From Curtobacterium sp. S6 (GTDB lineage Bacteria > Actinomycetota > Actinomycetes > Actinomycetales > Micrococcaceae): a DNA stretch of 64,000 nt. Made by a program: the position numbers and the translations under genes. Location of the stretch: assembly GCF_000710345.2 (NCBI RefSeq), contig NZ_JHEL01000015.1, forward strand, positions 1,364,001 through 1,428,000, in the 5' to 3' direction. Below are positions 17,030-27,309 of this stretch, in pieces (position 1 is the first letter of the stretch; the number at the start of each line of letters is the position of its first letter). The notes under the pieces are model-generated. The model did not search any database. It was given only the letters and a program-made list of their open reading frames with translations, and had not been told where the DNA came from.

Positions 17030-18052
17030 GTGGAGACCACACCATGGATGGGACGCGACGAGGGTCCCGGAGCAGTTCATACGCGTTGGCACCATATGGT
17101 CTATGCCGGACAAGTCCAGCAGGATCATGAGCAAAAGGGGCTCGCCATCTTCGGGTTCGCCTCGCACGAGGGCACGATCCGCAATCAGGGTCGCCCCGGC
17201 GCGGCCAAAGGCCCCCGAAGCGCGCGCCACGCGCTCGCCCAGTTGGCCTTCCACGGCGGCCAGATCGTGCACGACCACGGCGACGTGACCGTCCAGGATC
17301 ACAAGATGGAAGAGGCCCAGGCCGAGGCCGGGAAGCGTCTGGCCGAGATCATCCCCAATCATCGGATGACCATCCTGCTCGGCGGTGGCCACGAGACGAC
17401 GTACGCGGGGTATCTCGGCCTCGCCAAATCGGGCGCGCTGGACTCCGTCAAGACCTGGGGAGTCGTGTCCCTCGACGCTCACTTTGCCGTGCGCAACACC
17501 CCGCAGCCCAGCGGGGTCACGAGCCTCCGCCAGGTCATCGCCGACGAGAAGAAGACCGGACGGGACTTCCGGTACAGCGTGATCGGCATCAACGAGGCCG
17601 ACAATGTCCGCGCCCAATTTGAGCACGCCAAGGACCTGAACGTCTCTTATCTCAAGGACGCCGAGTGCTCCGAGACCAAGTCCGCGAACGTCGCCGCCTT
17701 CGTGGCGGAGCAGATCGCCGATCTTGACCTGGTGTATCTCAGCGTGGACCTCGACGCCCTGCCGGGATATCAGGCCCCCGGCGTGAGCGTCCCCGCGAGC
17801 CTCGGGGTGCCCCTGATCGTGGCGGAAGAAGTCGTCACCCAGGTCGCCCAGAGCGGCAAGGTGCTCATGATGGACGTCGTCGGCCTCAACCCGGACTACG
17901 ACCTCGACGACCGCACCGCCCGAGCCGCGGCGCGCCTGATCGATCGCGCGACCCGGGAAGCGTTCAAACGCCCGTCGCCGGACTCCGGAAGCCAGGAAGA
18001 GCTGGACGTCCTCGCCCAGCGCGAAAAGGCGCTGCACTCCCGGGGCCTCTAG
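17030..18052 (+). CDS. hutG: Formimidoylglutamase-like ureohydrolase, active site altered
   Basis: Ureohydrolase-fold protein of 340 residues most like HutG, which hydrolyses N-formimidoyl-glutamate in histidine breakdown. Seen: GGGHE with metal ligand His121, DAH with Asp149 and His151, and SVDLDALPGYQAPGVSVPA with Asp240 and Asp242, the HutG-type spacing. Two positions depart from the family: Ala153 replaces the third ligand of the DAHxD motif (codon 17486-17488), and Gly285 replaces the Glu of the usual ELNP motif (17882-17884). The protein may therefore be inactive or have changed function. GTG start with AAAAGGA upstream. No other hut genes are in the window. Confidence 0.75.
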   Translation: METTPWMGRDEGPGAVHTRWHHMVYAGQVQQDHEQKGLAIFGFASHEGTIRNQGRPGAAKGPRSARHALAQLAFHGGQIVHDHGDVTVQDHKMEEAQAEAGKRLAEIIPNHRMTILLGGGHETTYAGYLGLAKSGALDSVKTWGVVSLDAHFAVRNTPQPSGVTSLRQVIADEKKTGRDFRYSVIGINEADNVRAQFEHAKDLNVSYLKDAECSETKSANVAAFVAEQIADLDLVYLSVDLDALPGYQAPGVSVPASLGVPLIVAEEVVTQVAQSGKVLMMDVVGLNPDYDLDDRTARAAARLIDRATREAFKRPSPDSGSQEELDVLAQREKALHSRGL

Positions 18053-18071
18053 CCCTGGCCCGCCGGCCCCT

Positions 18072-18103
18072 CCGCCCCGGTACCGTTCGCGGTGCCGGGG
18101 CGG
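18072..18103 (+). terminator. Terminator after the hutG-like gene
   Basis: A 13-bp stem (CCGCCCCGGTACC at 18072-18084, complement at 18091-18103) with one G-T wobble and a six-base loop, 20 bases past the stop. Confidence 0.75.
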
Positions 18104-18207
18104 GCTCGTCCGTGGTCGCTTCACCGCGCATCGACCCAGGAACTCGTAGGAAACGCACGGCCCTCGCTATGGCCGTCCCCCGGGTTTTTCGAGTTAGGTT
18201 AAGAAGC

Positions 18208-19842
<1,635 letters not shown>

Positions 19843-19870
19843 CCCCGCGCGGCTCGGTCGCCCCGTCAGA

Positions 19871-21616
19871 TCACGACGTCGCGGCGCGGCGCGAGGCCCG
19901 CACGCGGGCCAGGTTGTCCGCCAGCAGGTAGGCCCGGTGATGGCTCCTCGGCGGCGCGGTCGGCACCACGTGCCCGGCGTCGATCATCCGGCGCAGTAGC
20001 CGGTTGGTGGCCGACTGCGACAGGCACAGCGCGTCCTGGACCCGCTGGCTCGTCACGGGACCGCGCCAGCGGCTCATGAATTCGATGAGTTCATGTTCGT
20101 GGGAAGAGTCCCGCCACGAGACCGCGGCTTCCTCGGGCGCACGAGGCCCGGTGGTCCGGGCGTCTGACCCCCGGGCACCGCCTCGACGGGCGGCGGAGGC
20201 AACCGTGCCGACCTGGACGGGCTCACCGGCGGCAACCAACGCCCCGCTCGGCGTCGGCATCATCGCGGGCGCAACCGGAACGGCCGCGGAATCGCCGGGG
20301 TCCTCGCGATCCCCCCGGCGAGCGCCCCACGTGGCTCCGACCGGCGCGTGGCGGAGAATGACCGTCACGGACGTCGGCGTGACCCGAAATTCCGGGGCGG
20401 CCTTGCCAGCCTTCTCCATCGCGTAGGCCATGCGAGCGATTCCGGAGCCCCGGTTCTCGCACACCGAGGACCCCGTCCGCGGCATCTCGACCTCCTCCAA
20501 CAGCTTGGCCAGCGCCGCGTTGCGGGAGGACGAGGTAAAGACCCGGCCGAGCTCTTCGACGCGCACGCCCCCGTAGAGCCCACCGGGATTGCGGATCTCC
20601 AGGCGGTCCGTATACATCTCCATCTGCACCTGAATGCCGCGCGCATAAGAGCTGTAGTCGCGGTGCATCAACGCGTTGGTAATAGCCTCGCGGACGGCGA
20701 CGTCGGGATAGTCGTAGACATCGGTCCTTCCCTCGCCGGTGATGATCGCCGCGCGGTTGGAATTGCGCCGGACGGCGTCGACCGAGGCGGTGATCAGCGA
20801 CGGGATCGGCCCGTTGAAGGACTGATTATCCGTGAACGCGACGCCGCCCGCGTCCACTTCCCCGAGCGAGGTGCCCGGAACCGCCACGAAGGTCACGTTG
20901 AGTTGCGGAAAGAATTCCTGGGGGTAGACCCCCAGGGCGAGCAGGCCGGCCAGGGTGGGCCGGGCCCGGCGCGTGGATTCCGTGGTGACGTTGAGCCTCT
21001 TGAGCGCGATCCGGGTATCCACTCCGGCAAAGGCCGACGGGGTCCGGACCCGTGCTTTTTCGAGGAGGTTCTCCACGGCCTGGGAGTTCAGCGTCTCCTG
21101 GTTGCCGTTCTCGACGGGCTCCCGGTCATACCCGGGCTGAACCCGGTTATCCCTCAGCTGCGACACCTCGTATTCGGAGAGTTTGTGGTCGCCCTCCCCG
21201 ATGCGGATGTAGGAGCCTCCGTAAGCACCCTTGCTGCCGACGAAACACGGTTTGTCGAAGTACGGCATTTCCTCGACGTCGGCCCGCACCACGCGGCTAC
21301 CCTCGAATTCCTCGACCGATAACTCCACGGCCGGGTGCGGGGTCAATTTGGCGCGGACCGCGTTCGATACGGCGTCGTGCACGCGCTGAGCATCGAAGCC
21401 TTTGACGGGGCGGAAGGTTTTGTCGGTCAGGCCGAAGAGGATCGTCCCGCCCGAACCGTTGGCGAACGCGCTCATCGTCTCCAGCGCCGACTTGGGGAAG
21501 CCGTGCAACCCAGACTTCACCTCGACCTCGGTGGACTCCGATCCCGCGGCCCTCAGTTCCTTGATGAGCTGTTTGGTGCCCTTCATAGTCATGATGCTAG
21601 TCACATAGTCCTTCAT
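19871..21616 (-). CDS. AlbA_2 (Schlafen-type)/HATPase_c_4 putative regulator
   Basis: Protein of about 581 residues with three recognisable parts. An N-terminal AlbA_2/Schlafen-like domain (about 20-150) contains EVEVKSGLHGFPKSALETMSAFANGSGGTILFG. A GHKL-type ATP-binding region follows (about 300-420), with REAITNALMHRDYS, LEIRNPGGLY and ENRGSGI. After an Ala/Pro-rich linker comes a C-terminal winged-helix-like segment (about 510-580). Such proteins are annotated as transcriptional regulators or helicase-related; some take part in defence or stress responses. The start is uncertain among several close ATG/GTG codons (21592-21622). It is divergent from the POT transporter gene. Confidence 0.75.
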   Translation of the reverse strand: MKDYVTSIMTMKGTKQLIKELRAAGSESTEVEVKSGLHGFPKSALETMSAFANGSGGTILFGLTDKTFRPVKGFDAQRVHDAVSNAVRAKLTPHPAVELSVEEFEGSRVVRADVEEMPYFDKPCFVGSKGAYGGSYIRIGEGDHKLSEYEVSQLRDNRVQPGYDREPVENGNQETLNSQAVENLLEKARVRTPSAFAGVDTRIALKRLNVTTESTRRARPTLAGLLALGVYPQEFFPQLNVTFVAVPGTSLGEVDAGGVAFTDNQSFNGPIPSLITASVDAVRRNSNRAAIITGEGRTDVYDYPDVAVREAITNALMHRDYSSYARGIQVQMEMYTDRLEIRNPGGLYGGVRVEELGRVFTSSSRNAALAKLLEEVEMPRTGSSVCENRGSGIARMAYAMEKAGKAAPEFRVTPTSVTVILRHAPVGATWGARRGDREDPGDSAAVPVAPAMMPTPSGALVAAGEPVQVGTVASAARRGGARGSDARTTGPRAPEEAAVSWRDSSHEHELIEFMSRWRGPVTSQRVQDALCLSQSATNRLLRRMIDAGHVVPTAPPRSHHRAYLLADNLARVRASRRAATS

Positions 21617-21796
21617 CGTCACGCAAATTTCTGATGACTATGAGGCAACAATTGAGGCGGCATGCCGGGGCGGAAAAGCCGTGCGGGCGTCGGCGCACCC
21701 CCTCGCGGGCGGCGGCCGATTATGCGTCGTGTCACAAATTACGGCTAGAGTTGCCACCGGTCATAATTCTCATCTATTAACGAACGGTGCAATCCG

Positions 21797-23272
21797 ATGT
21801 CCAGTCACATCGCTGAAGGCACGGAGGCAGACCCTCGTAACCCGAGTGGCAAGACCTTCTTCGGCCATCCGCGCATGCTCGCCAATCTCTTTTCCGTCGA
21901 GATGTGGGAGCGCTTCTCCTTCTACGGGATGCAAGGCATCCTGGTGTACTACCTGTACTATTCCGCCGCGGACGGCGGCCTCGGCTTCGACCAGGCAGCC
22001 GCGACCGGAATCATCGGTGCCTACGGTGGCATGGTCTATCTCATGGCCATCGTCGGCGGTTACCTCGGCGACCGCATTTTCGGGCCGGAAAAGACCCTTT
22101 TCTATTCGGCGATCGCCATCATGTTCGGGCATATCGCCCTCTCGGCGATTCACAACTTCGCCGGCGTGATCATCGGCCTGGTCCTCATCGCCGTCGGATC
22201 CGGTTGCCTCAAGACCAACGCGTCCGTCCTGGTGGCGTCGCTGTATGACACCAAGGACATGCGCCGCGAGGCCGGCTTCACGGTCTTCTACATGGGCGTC
22301 AACATCGGCGCCCTCGTCGGCCCCCTGCTGACCAACTTCGGTTGGGGCGCCCTCGGATTCCACTTCGGATTCCTGCTCGCCGCGATCGGCATGGCCTTCG
22401 GCCTCGTTCAGTACATGTTGACCCGCAAGAACCTTCCGGCGTCCGTGCACTACGTCAATAACCCGGCCTCGGCGCGCCAGAAGTCGATGTTCGTCGGCGG
22501 CCTCGTGGTCGTCGTCGCCATCGTGCTGATCCTGAGCGCGGTCGGGCTCATCACCCCGTCCAACATCTCCAACTGGGTCATCGGTGTCACACTCATCGGC
22601 GCGATCGCCCTGGGGTTCATCCTGGTCAGCAGCAAGAAGACGAGCAGCGACGAGCACTCGCGCGTCCTCGCATTCATCCCGCTGTGGATCGGTAACGCCG
22701 TGTTCTGGGCCCTGTACCAGCAGCAGTTCACCGTGATGGCCGTCTACTCGGACTCGCGTCTCGATTGGCACCTGTTCGGCTTCGATTTCAAGCCGGGTCT
22801 GTTCCAATCGATCAACCCCGTGTTCATCATCCTGCTGGGCACGGTCTTCGCGACCATGTGGACCAAGCTGGGCAATCGCCAGCCCTCGACCGTTTCCAAG
22901 TTCGCACTGGGCATGATCGGCGTCGGCATCGCCTTCCTGATCTTCCTGCTCCCCGCGGGGCATCACATCGTGAGCCTCTGGTGGCTCGTGCTGATCCTCT
23001 TCGTCTGCACGATCTCCGAGCTGACGCTCTCGCCCACGGGGACCTCGGCCACGAGCCGCTTCGCCCCGGAGGCCCACAAGTCGCAGATGATGGCTTGGTA
23101 TTGGACCTCCGTGGCCATGGGAACGGCGCTGTCCGGCTTCCTGGCCAAGTACTACTCGGAGCCGGCCGAAGTCCCGTACTTCATGACGATGGGCCTGATC
23201 AGCATCATCGCCGGTGTCATCTTGTGGTTGTTCCGCAAGCCGATCCTCACGATGATGCGCGGCCTGCGCTAA
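21797..23272 (+). CDS. POT/PTR2 family proton-coupled peptide transporter
   Basis: Imports di- and tripeptides with protons; 491 residues and about 14 membrane helices. The ExxERFxYYG-type signature is present as EMWERFSFYG near residue 35. GDRIFGPEKTLFYSAI and the FTVFYMGVNIGALVGPLL segment are characteristic of the family. The ATG at 21797 follows an AT-rich promoter-like region. A strong terminator hairpin follows. DtpT-like function is most likely. Confidence 0.92.
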   Translation: MSSHIAEGTEADPRNPSGKTFFGHPRMLANLFSVEMWERFSFYGMQGILVYYLYYSAADGGLGFDQAAATGIIGAYGGMVYLMAIVGGYLGDRIFGPEKTLFYSAIAIMFGHIALSAIHNFAGVIIGLVLIAVGSGCLKTNASVLVASLYDTKDMRREAGFTVFYMGVNIGALVGPLLTNFGWGALGFHFGFLLAAIGMAFGLVQYMLTRKNLPASVHYVNNPASARQKSMFVGGLVVVVAIVLILSAVGLITPSNISNWVIGVTLIGAIALGFILVSSKKTSSDEHSRVLAFIPLWIGNAVFWALYQQQFTVMAVYSDSRLDWHLFGFDFKPGLFQSINPVFIILLGTVFATMWTKLGNRQPSTVSKFALGMIGVGIAFLIFLLPAGHHIVSLWWLVLILFVCTISELTLSPTGTSATSRFAPEAHKSQMMAWYWTSVAMGTALSGFLAKYYSEPAEVPYFMTMGLISIIAGVILWLFRKPILTMMRGLR

Positions 23273-23311
23273 AACCACACCGCAAGGTTGCGAGAGCAGC
23301 TTTCCGGAGAG

Positions 23312-23350
23312 CGAACGGGCGGGATCCCCTCACGGGGTCCCGCCCGTTCG
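23312..23350 (+). terminator. Terminator after the POT transporter gene
   Basis: Long GC-rich hairpin: CGAACGGGCGGGA..CCCC at 23312-23329 pairs with GGGG..TCCCGCCCGTTCG at 23334-23350, with one bulged T and a TCAC loop. Confidence 0.8.
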
Positions 23351-23481
23351 GCGTATCCGGCGCCTGTCGTGCCCTGGACGGTACTCACGAGTTCGCCACC
23401 GCCCCGACGCAACGTTGAGTTATGTGTCGCGGGGGTTGGAAACCCTTCCCGCCGGTCCTAGGTTGATCATCAGGAAGAGCC

Positions 23482-23512
23482 GGAACCGCGCGGTAACCCA
23501 CGCGACGGTTCC
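23482..23512 (+). other. Stem-loop in the 5' leader of the DUF4242 gene
   Basis: GGAACCGCGCG (23482-23492) pairs with CGCG-A-CGGTTCC (23501-23512), forming a strong hairpin that ends 17 bases before the start codon. It could affect mRNA stability or translation. It matches no riboswitch I recognise. Confidence 0.5.
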
Positions 23513-23529
23513 CCAACGAAAGGATTTCC

Positions 23530-24066
23530 ATGTCACTGTTTCTCCTCGAAGTCGCCCCGAAGCAGCCCTCCAAGGAAGCCGCTTCCCAGATCATCGAGCA
23601 GATCTCCGGCGCGCTCGGCGACCAGGGATCCGGCGCAGAGTTCATCGAATCCCAGGTCACCGCGGACCACGCGCAGGTCTTCGTGATCGTCGAGGCGGAT
23701 TCCCCCGAGGCCGTGTCCTCCGCCGTCGAGCCGGCCGTGGCCGAGCAGGCCTCCGTGACCGGGCCCGACCCCGTGCGCTTGGTCGGCGCGGAGCTTGAGG
23801 ACATCAAGAAGCTCAAGAAGAACGCCGACTACCTGGTCGAGTGGGACATCCCCGCCGAGATCTCGATGGACCAGTACCTGGCCCGTAAGAAGGCCAACGC
23901 CCCCAAGTACGCCGAGGTCCCCGAGGTCTCCTTCCTCCGGACCTACGTGCGCGAGGACACCGTCAAGTGCCTGTGCTTCTACGACGCCCCGGACGAGGAC
24001 GCGGTCACCCGCGCCCGCCAGGCCGTGTCGACCCCGATCGATCGCCTGCACAAGCTGGACGCGTAG
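23530..24066 (+). CDS. DUF4242 family protein (SCO4226-like)
   Basis: Soluble protein of 178 residues with two related halves of ferredoxin-like character, the second ending in VSFLRTYVREDTVKCLCFYDAPDEDAV, typical of DUF4242. A Streptomyces member (SCO4226) has been described as a nickel-binding protein; metal binding here is only inferred. The ATG at 23530 has AAAGGA upstream. Monocistronic by position, with the next gene 206 bases away. Confidence 0.8.
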   Translation: MSLFLLEVAPKQPSKEAASQIIEQISGALGDQGSGAEFIESQVTADHAQVFVIVEADSPEAVSSAVEPAVAEQASVTGPDPVRLVGAELEDIKKLKKNADYLVEWDIPAEISMDQYLARKKANAPKYAEVPEVSFLRTYVREDTVKCLCFYDAPDEDAVTRARQAVSTPIDRLHKLDA

Positions 24067-24272
24067 TCCGGTGCGGCGGGCCACGATCCGTCGCTCTCCA
24101 CGCCTCGGCTCACCCTGAGCCCGAACGGGCGTCGCGCCGAATGCCTGGCCGTCGAACGGCCGCGGCCTTCGCGCGGCGCCCGTTTCCGCTCGGTGAGTGG
24201 CTCCGACGCCGTTGTCCCCTCCCCCGCACAGCACGCCCTCACCGATCCCTCCGAACCACCCCGAGGAGCCCC

Positions 24273-25358
24273 ATGACCGCCACGCATCCCGTCCAACCGT
24301 CGAGCCGATTCGACGACGCCGAGGCCGCGACCGGTGTTCCGGCGCTGGCCGACTACCCCGAGAGGGACCTCGTGGTGCGGCTCGCGGCGGAGTCCGCGGC
24401 CCGCGTCGACGAGGATGATGCCTCACCCTTCGAGACCCTGCGCCGGTTGGGAGAACTCGGCCTGCTGACCCGCGGTCGCGAGGGCTCGCTGCTCCCGCAG
24501 GCCGCCGTGATCTACGATCTGGCCACCGAGTGCATGTCCACCGCATTCTCCCTGTGGGCGCATCGCTCCACGATCGCGTTCTTCGACGCCGTCGGCCGTC
24601 CCCTCCCGGAGGGCCTGGCCGACGGCTCGGTCACCGGCAGCACCGCGATGGCCGCGGCCTTCAAGGACGCGGCTGGCGTCGGCGAGATCGCCGTGACCGC
24701 CGAGCCGACGGACGACGGCTACCTTCTCAACGGCGTGATCCCCTGGGCCTCGAACCTCTACGCGGAAGGCATCGCGGTGCTCCCGGTGATCACCACAGCG
24801 GGCCATAAACTGATCGTCACGGTTCCCACGGACGCCTCGGGACTCGACGTCAAGCCGATGAAAAATCTGCTCGCCCTGGACGCCACGGCCTCCGGATTCA
24901 CCAAGGTCACCGACGTCCACGTGCCCGCGACGGACGTCCTCTCCGACGACGTCCCCGGCTTCCTGGCCTCCGTGAGTGCGCCTTTCCTCCTGATGCAGGC
25001 CTCGTTCTGCCTCGGGCTGAGCGCCGCGGCCCTCACCAGTGCTCGGCCGTATCGGCGATCCAGCAACGGGGTATTCACGGAGGACTTCGACGACCGCGAG
25101 CGCGAGTTCGAGCGGCTGTCCGCCGAGCTGACCCGCCTCGCCGCAGACCCCGCCGCGGCCGGGCGTCGCGATGTTTTGCAGGTGCGCCTGGATACCGCGC
25201 ACCTGGCTCAGGCAGCCGCTCACCTCGAGCTGACGGTTGTGGGAGGTCGCGGATACGTCGCGGACTCCCCCACGGCCCGCCGCTTCCGCGAGGCGAGCTT
25301 CCTTCCCGTGCAGTCCCCCACGGAGGGCCACCTCCGCAGCGAACTCCGGAACGCGTAG
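24273..25358 (+). CDS. Acyl-CoA dehydrogenase-like flavoprotein linked to an ABC importer
   Basis: Protein of 361 residues with the acyl-CoA dehydrogenase fold: helical N-terminus, beta domain around GYLLNGVIPWASNLYAEGI, and a C-terminal helical bundle ending HLELTVVGGRGYVADSPTARRFREASF. Relatives next to sulfonate-type transporters often act as flavin-dependent monooxygenases or desulfurising enzymes (SfnC/DszC-like) rather than dehydrogenases. The gene heads a four-gene unit with ATPase, binding protein and permease, the ATPase gene starting six bases after its stop. The ribosome site is GAGGAG before ATG 24273. The substrate is unknown; an organosulfur or nitrogenous compound is the reasonable guess. 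Confidence 0.78.
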   Translation: MTATHPVQPSSRFDDAEAATGVPALADYPERDLVVRLAAESAARVDEDDASPFETLRRLGELGLLTRGREGSLLPQAAVIYDLATECMSTAFSLWAHRSTIAFFDAVGRPLPEGLADGSVTGSTAMAAAFKDAAGVGEIAVTAEPTDDGYLLNGVIPWASNLYAEGIAVLPVITTAGHKLIVTVPTDASGLDVKPMKNLLALDATASGFTKVTDVHVPATDVLSDDVPGFLASVSAPFLLMQASFCLGLSAAALTSARPYRRSSNGVFTEDFDDREREFERLSAELTRLAADPAAAGRRDVLQVRLDTAHLAQAAAHLELTVVGGRGYVADSPTARRFREASFLPVQSPTEGHLRSELRNA

Positions 25359-25363
25359 GGGCC

Positions 25364-26107
25364 ATGGCACAGCTGACGGTCGAACGAGCGCGCAAAACCT
25401 ACCCCGGAACCACCTCGCCCGCCCTGGACGACGTGGACCTGACCGTGGAACCGGGAGAGTCCTACGTGATCCTGGGACCCTCCGGATCGGGAAAGTCCAC
25501 CCTGCTGCGGTCCATCGCCGGTCTGGAAGACCTCGACTCGGGCGATGTCCTCCTGGACGGCGTGCCCCTGTCACGGTCGCCCGAGCGGCTGGCCATGGTG
25601 TTCCAGGATCCCGCCCTCTACCCGTGGCTGAGCGTTTCCGAGAACATCGCGATCGCCGGCCGATTCGCCAAGAACCGGGAACGGCTCAACGACGAGACGG
25701 TCGATGGCCTGCTCGGAACCCTGGGGTTGCGACACCTGAAGGATGCTTATCCGGATTCGCTCTCGGGCGGCCAAGCCCAGCGGGTCTCGGTCGGACGGGC
25801 TTTGGCCCTGGGCCCGGATGTCCTCCTACTGGACGAGCCCCTCTCCGCGCTGGACCCCGCCACGCGCGAGGACCTCCAGAAGTGGTTGCGCGATCTCATG
25901 GAACGGCTCGAGCTGACCGCCGTCACCGTGACCCACGACGTTGACGAGGCCACGGCCTTGGCCGATCGCGTCGGCTTCTTCGACGGTCCGCGCGGATTTT
26001 CCCGGGAATGGGCCGTCGACCGCTACTCCACCCCGACCGAGACGGACGAGCTGTCGACCACGATTCGCGGCTACTATCGCCAGGCCCGCGGGGACTACTC
26101 GATATGA
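25364..26107 (+). CDS. ABC transporter ATPase (SsuB/NrtD/TauB-like)
   Basis: Energises import by the downstream permease; 247 residues. Walker A GPSGSGKST is at 38-46, the signature LSGGQAQRV follows, and Walker B is in LLLDEPLSALDP. The switch histidine is in VTVTHDVDEA. The MVFQDPALYPWLSVSENI Q-loop is typical of nitrate/sulfonate/taurine importers. Its stop overlaps the start of the substrate-binding protein gene (ATGA). Confidence 0.92.
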   Translation: MAQLTVERARKTYPGTTSPALDDVDLTVEPGESYVILGPSGSGKSTLLRSIAGLEDLDSGDVLLDGVPLSRSPERLAMVFQDPALYPWLSVSENIAIAGRFAKNRERLNDETVDGLLGTLGLRHLKDAYPDSLSGGQAQRVSVGRALALGPDVLLLDEPLSALDPATREDLQKWLRDLMERLELTAVTVTHDVDEATALADRVGFFDGPRGFSREWAVDRYSTPTETDELSTTIRGYYRQARGDYSI

Positions 26108-27309
26108 CTCCCGCAACCGCGCCGGGCCCACGGCACGAAACGCCCGGGGCCTCCCCGAAGGGGCCGAGCCGTCGCACCGCGTTGGGTGTCGGTGGTGGGC
26201 TCGCGGTGGCCGCCACCGGAACGTGGGCCGCGGGCGTCGGTTTGGGATCCACGGATTCCTCCTCCCCGAGGCTTCGCATCGGTTACCTGCCCATCACGGA
26301 CGCCGCCCCGCTGCTCATCGGGCACGCCCGCGGCCTCTTCGAGAAGCACGGTGCGCGGGTCGAGAAGCCGACCCTGTTCCGCTCGTGGTCGTCCCTGTCG
26401 GAAGCCTTCGTGGTCGGCGAGGTCGACGCGATCCACATGTTGATGCCCATGGCCCTGCACATGAAGTACGGCCTGGGCGCCGACGCCCGCATCACCGCCT
26501 GGAACCACGTCAACGGCTCGGCCCTGACCGTGAAGCCCGAGATCGACGCGGTCTCAGATCTCGCCGGAACCACGGTGGCGATACCCGCCTGGTGGTCGGT
26601 TCACAACGTGGTGTTGCAGAAGTTGCTGAGAAAGGAGGGGCTCACGCCGGTCATCCGGAAGACGCCCTCGCCCGGCTCCCGCGAGGTGCAGCTCGTGGTC
26701 ATGGCCCCGTCCGACATGATTCCCGCGCTCTCGAACGGGGTGATCAGCGGGTTCGTGGTCGCGGATCCCTTCAACGCCGGTGCCTTCGTGCAGAAGGTCG
26801 GCAAGACCCTGCGGTACCTGGGCGACGTCTGGAAGGACCACGCCTGCTGCGTGACGGTGATGCGCGGGTCTCTGGTCGACCGTGAGCCGGAACGCGCGCA
26901 GGCGTTCATGGACGGCCTGGTCGAAGCCCAGTCGTGGACCCGGGAGCATCGTGCCGAATCCGCGACCATCCTGAGCCAGAATTTTTTGCCGCAGCCGCTT
27001 CCCGCGATCCGTCGGGCACTCACGGACCACGCCGCGGACTTTCCCGGATCCGTGCACCATCCCACGTGGGGCGGCCAACTCATCGATTTCGCCCCGTACC
27101 CCTACGCGAGCTTCACCGCCGAGCTCCTGACCGCGATGCGGGACACCGTGGTCGACGCCCCGGACGACTTCCTCTCCGGGCTCGACCCGCAACGGGCACA
27201 GAGGGAGCTGATCGACACTCGGCTCGTGACCCGGGCCATCGAGAAGTCCGGGGGCATGTCCGCCTTTGGAGCCTCGTCCACCCACAGAACCGAGGAGATC
27301 GCCCCGTGA
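26104..27309 (+). CDS. ABC substrate-binding protein (NrtA/SsuA-like), probably Tat-exported
   Basis: Periplasm-facing binding protein of 401 residues. The N-terminus has a twin-arginine-like signal (SRRTALGVGG, Arg23-Arg24) before a hydrophobic core. The mature part starts near LRIGYLPITDAAPLLIGHARGLFEKHG and contains GTTVAIPAWWSVHNVVLQKLL and VADPFNAGAFVQKVGKTL, as in nitrate/bicarbonate/sulfonate-binding proteins. CC at about residue 242 (DHACCVTVM) is a family-typical site. It is flanked by overlapping ATPase and permease genes, so the three form one importer. Confidence 0.88.
   Translation: MTPATAPGPRHETPGASPKGPSRRTALGVGGGLAVAATGTWAAGVGLGSTDSSSPRLRIGYLPITDAAPLLIGHARGLFEKHGARVEKPTLFRSWSSLSEAFVVGEVDAIHMLMPMALHMKYGLGADARITAWNHVNGSALTVKPEIDAVSDLAGTTVAIPAWWSVHNVVLQKLLRKEGLTPVIRKTPSPGSREVQLVVMAPSDMIPALSNGVISGFVVADPFNAGAFVQKVGKTLRYLGDVWKDHACCVTVMRGSLVDREPERAQAFMDGLVEAQSWTREHRAESATILSQNFLPQPLPAIRRALTDHAADFPGSVHHPTWGGQLIDFAPYPYASFTAELLTAMRDTVVDAPDDFLSGLDPQRAQRELIDTRLVTRAIEKSGGMSAFGASSTHRTEEIAP

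Noticed and set aside
21770-23278. 502-residue minus-strand open frame opposite the POT transporter
   Set aside because: Shadow frame, rich in Asp, His, Glu and Arg, without start signals; the plus strand encodes a complete transporter.
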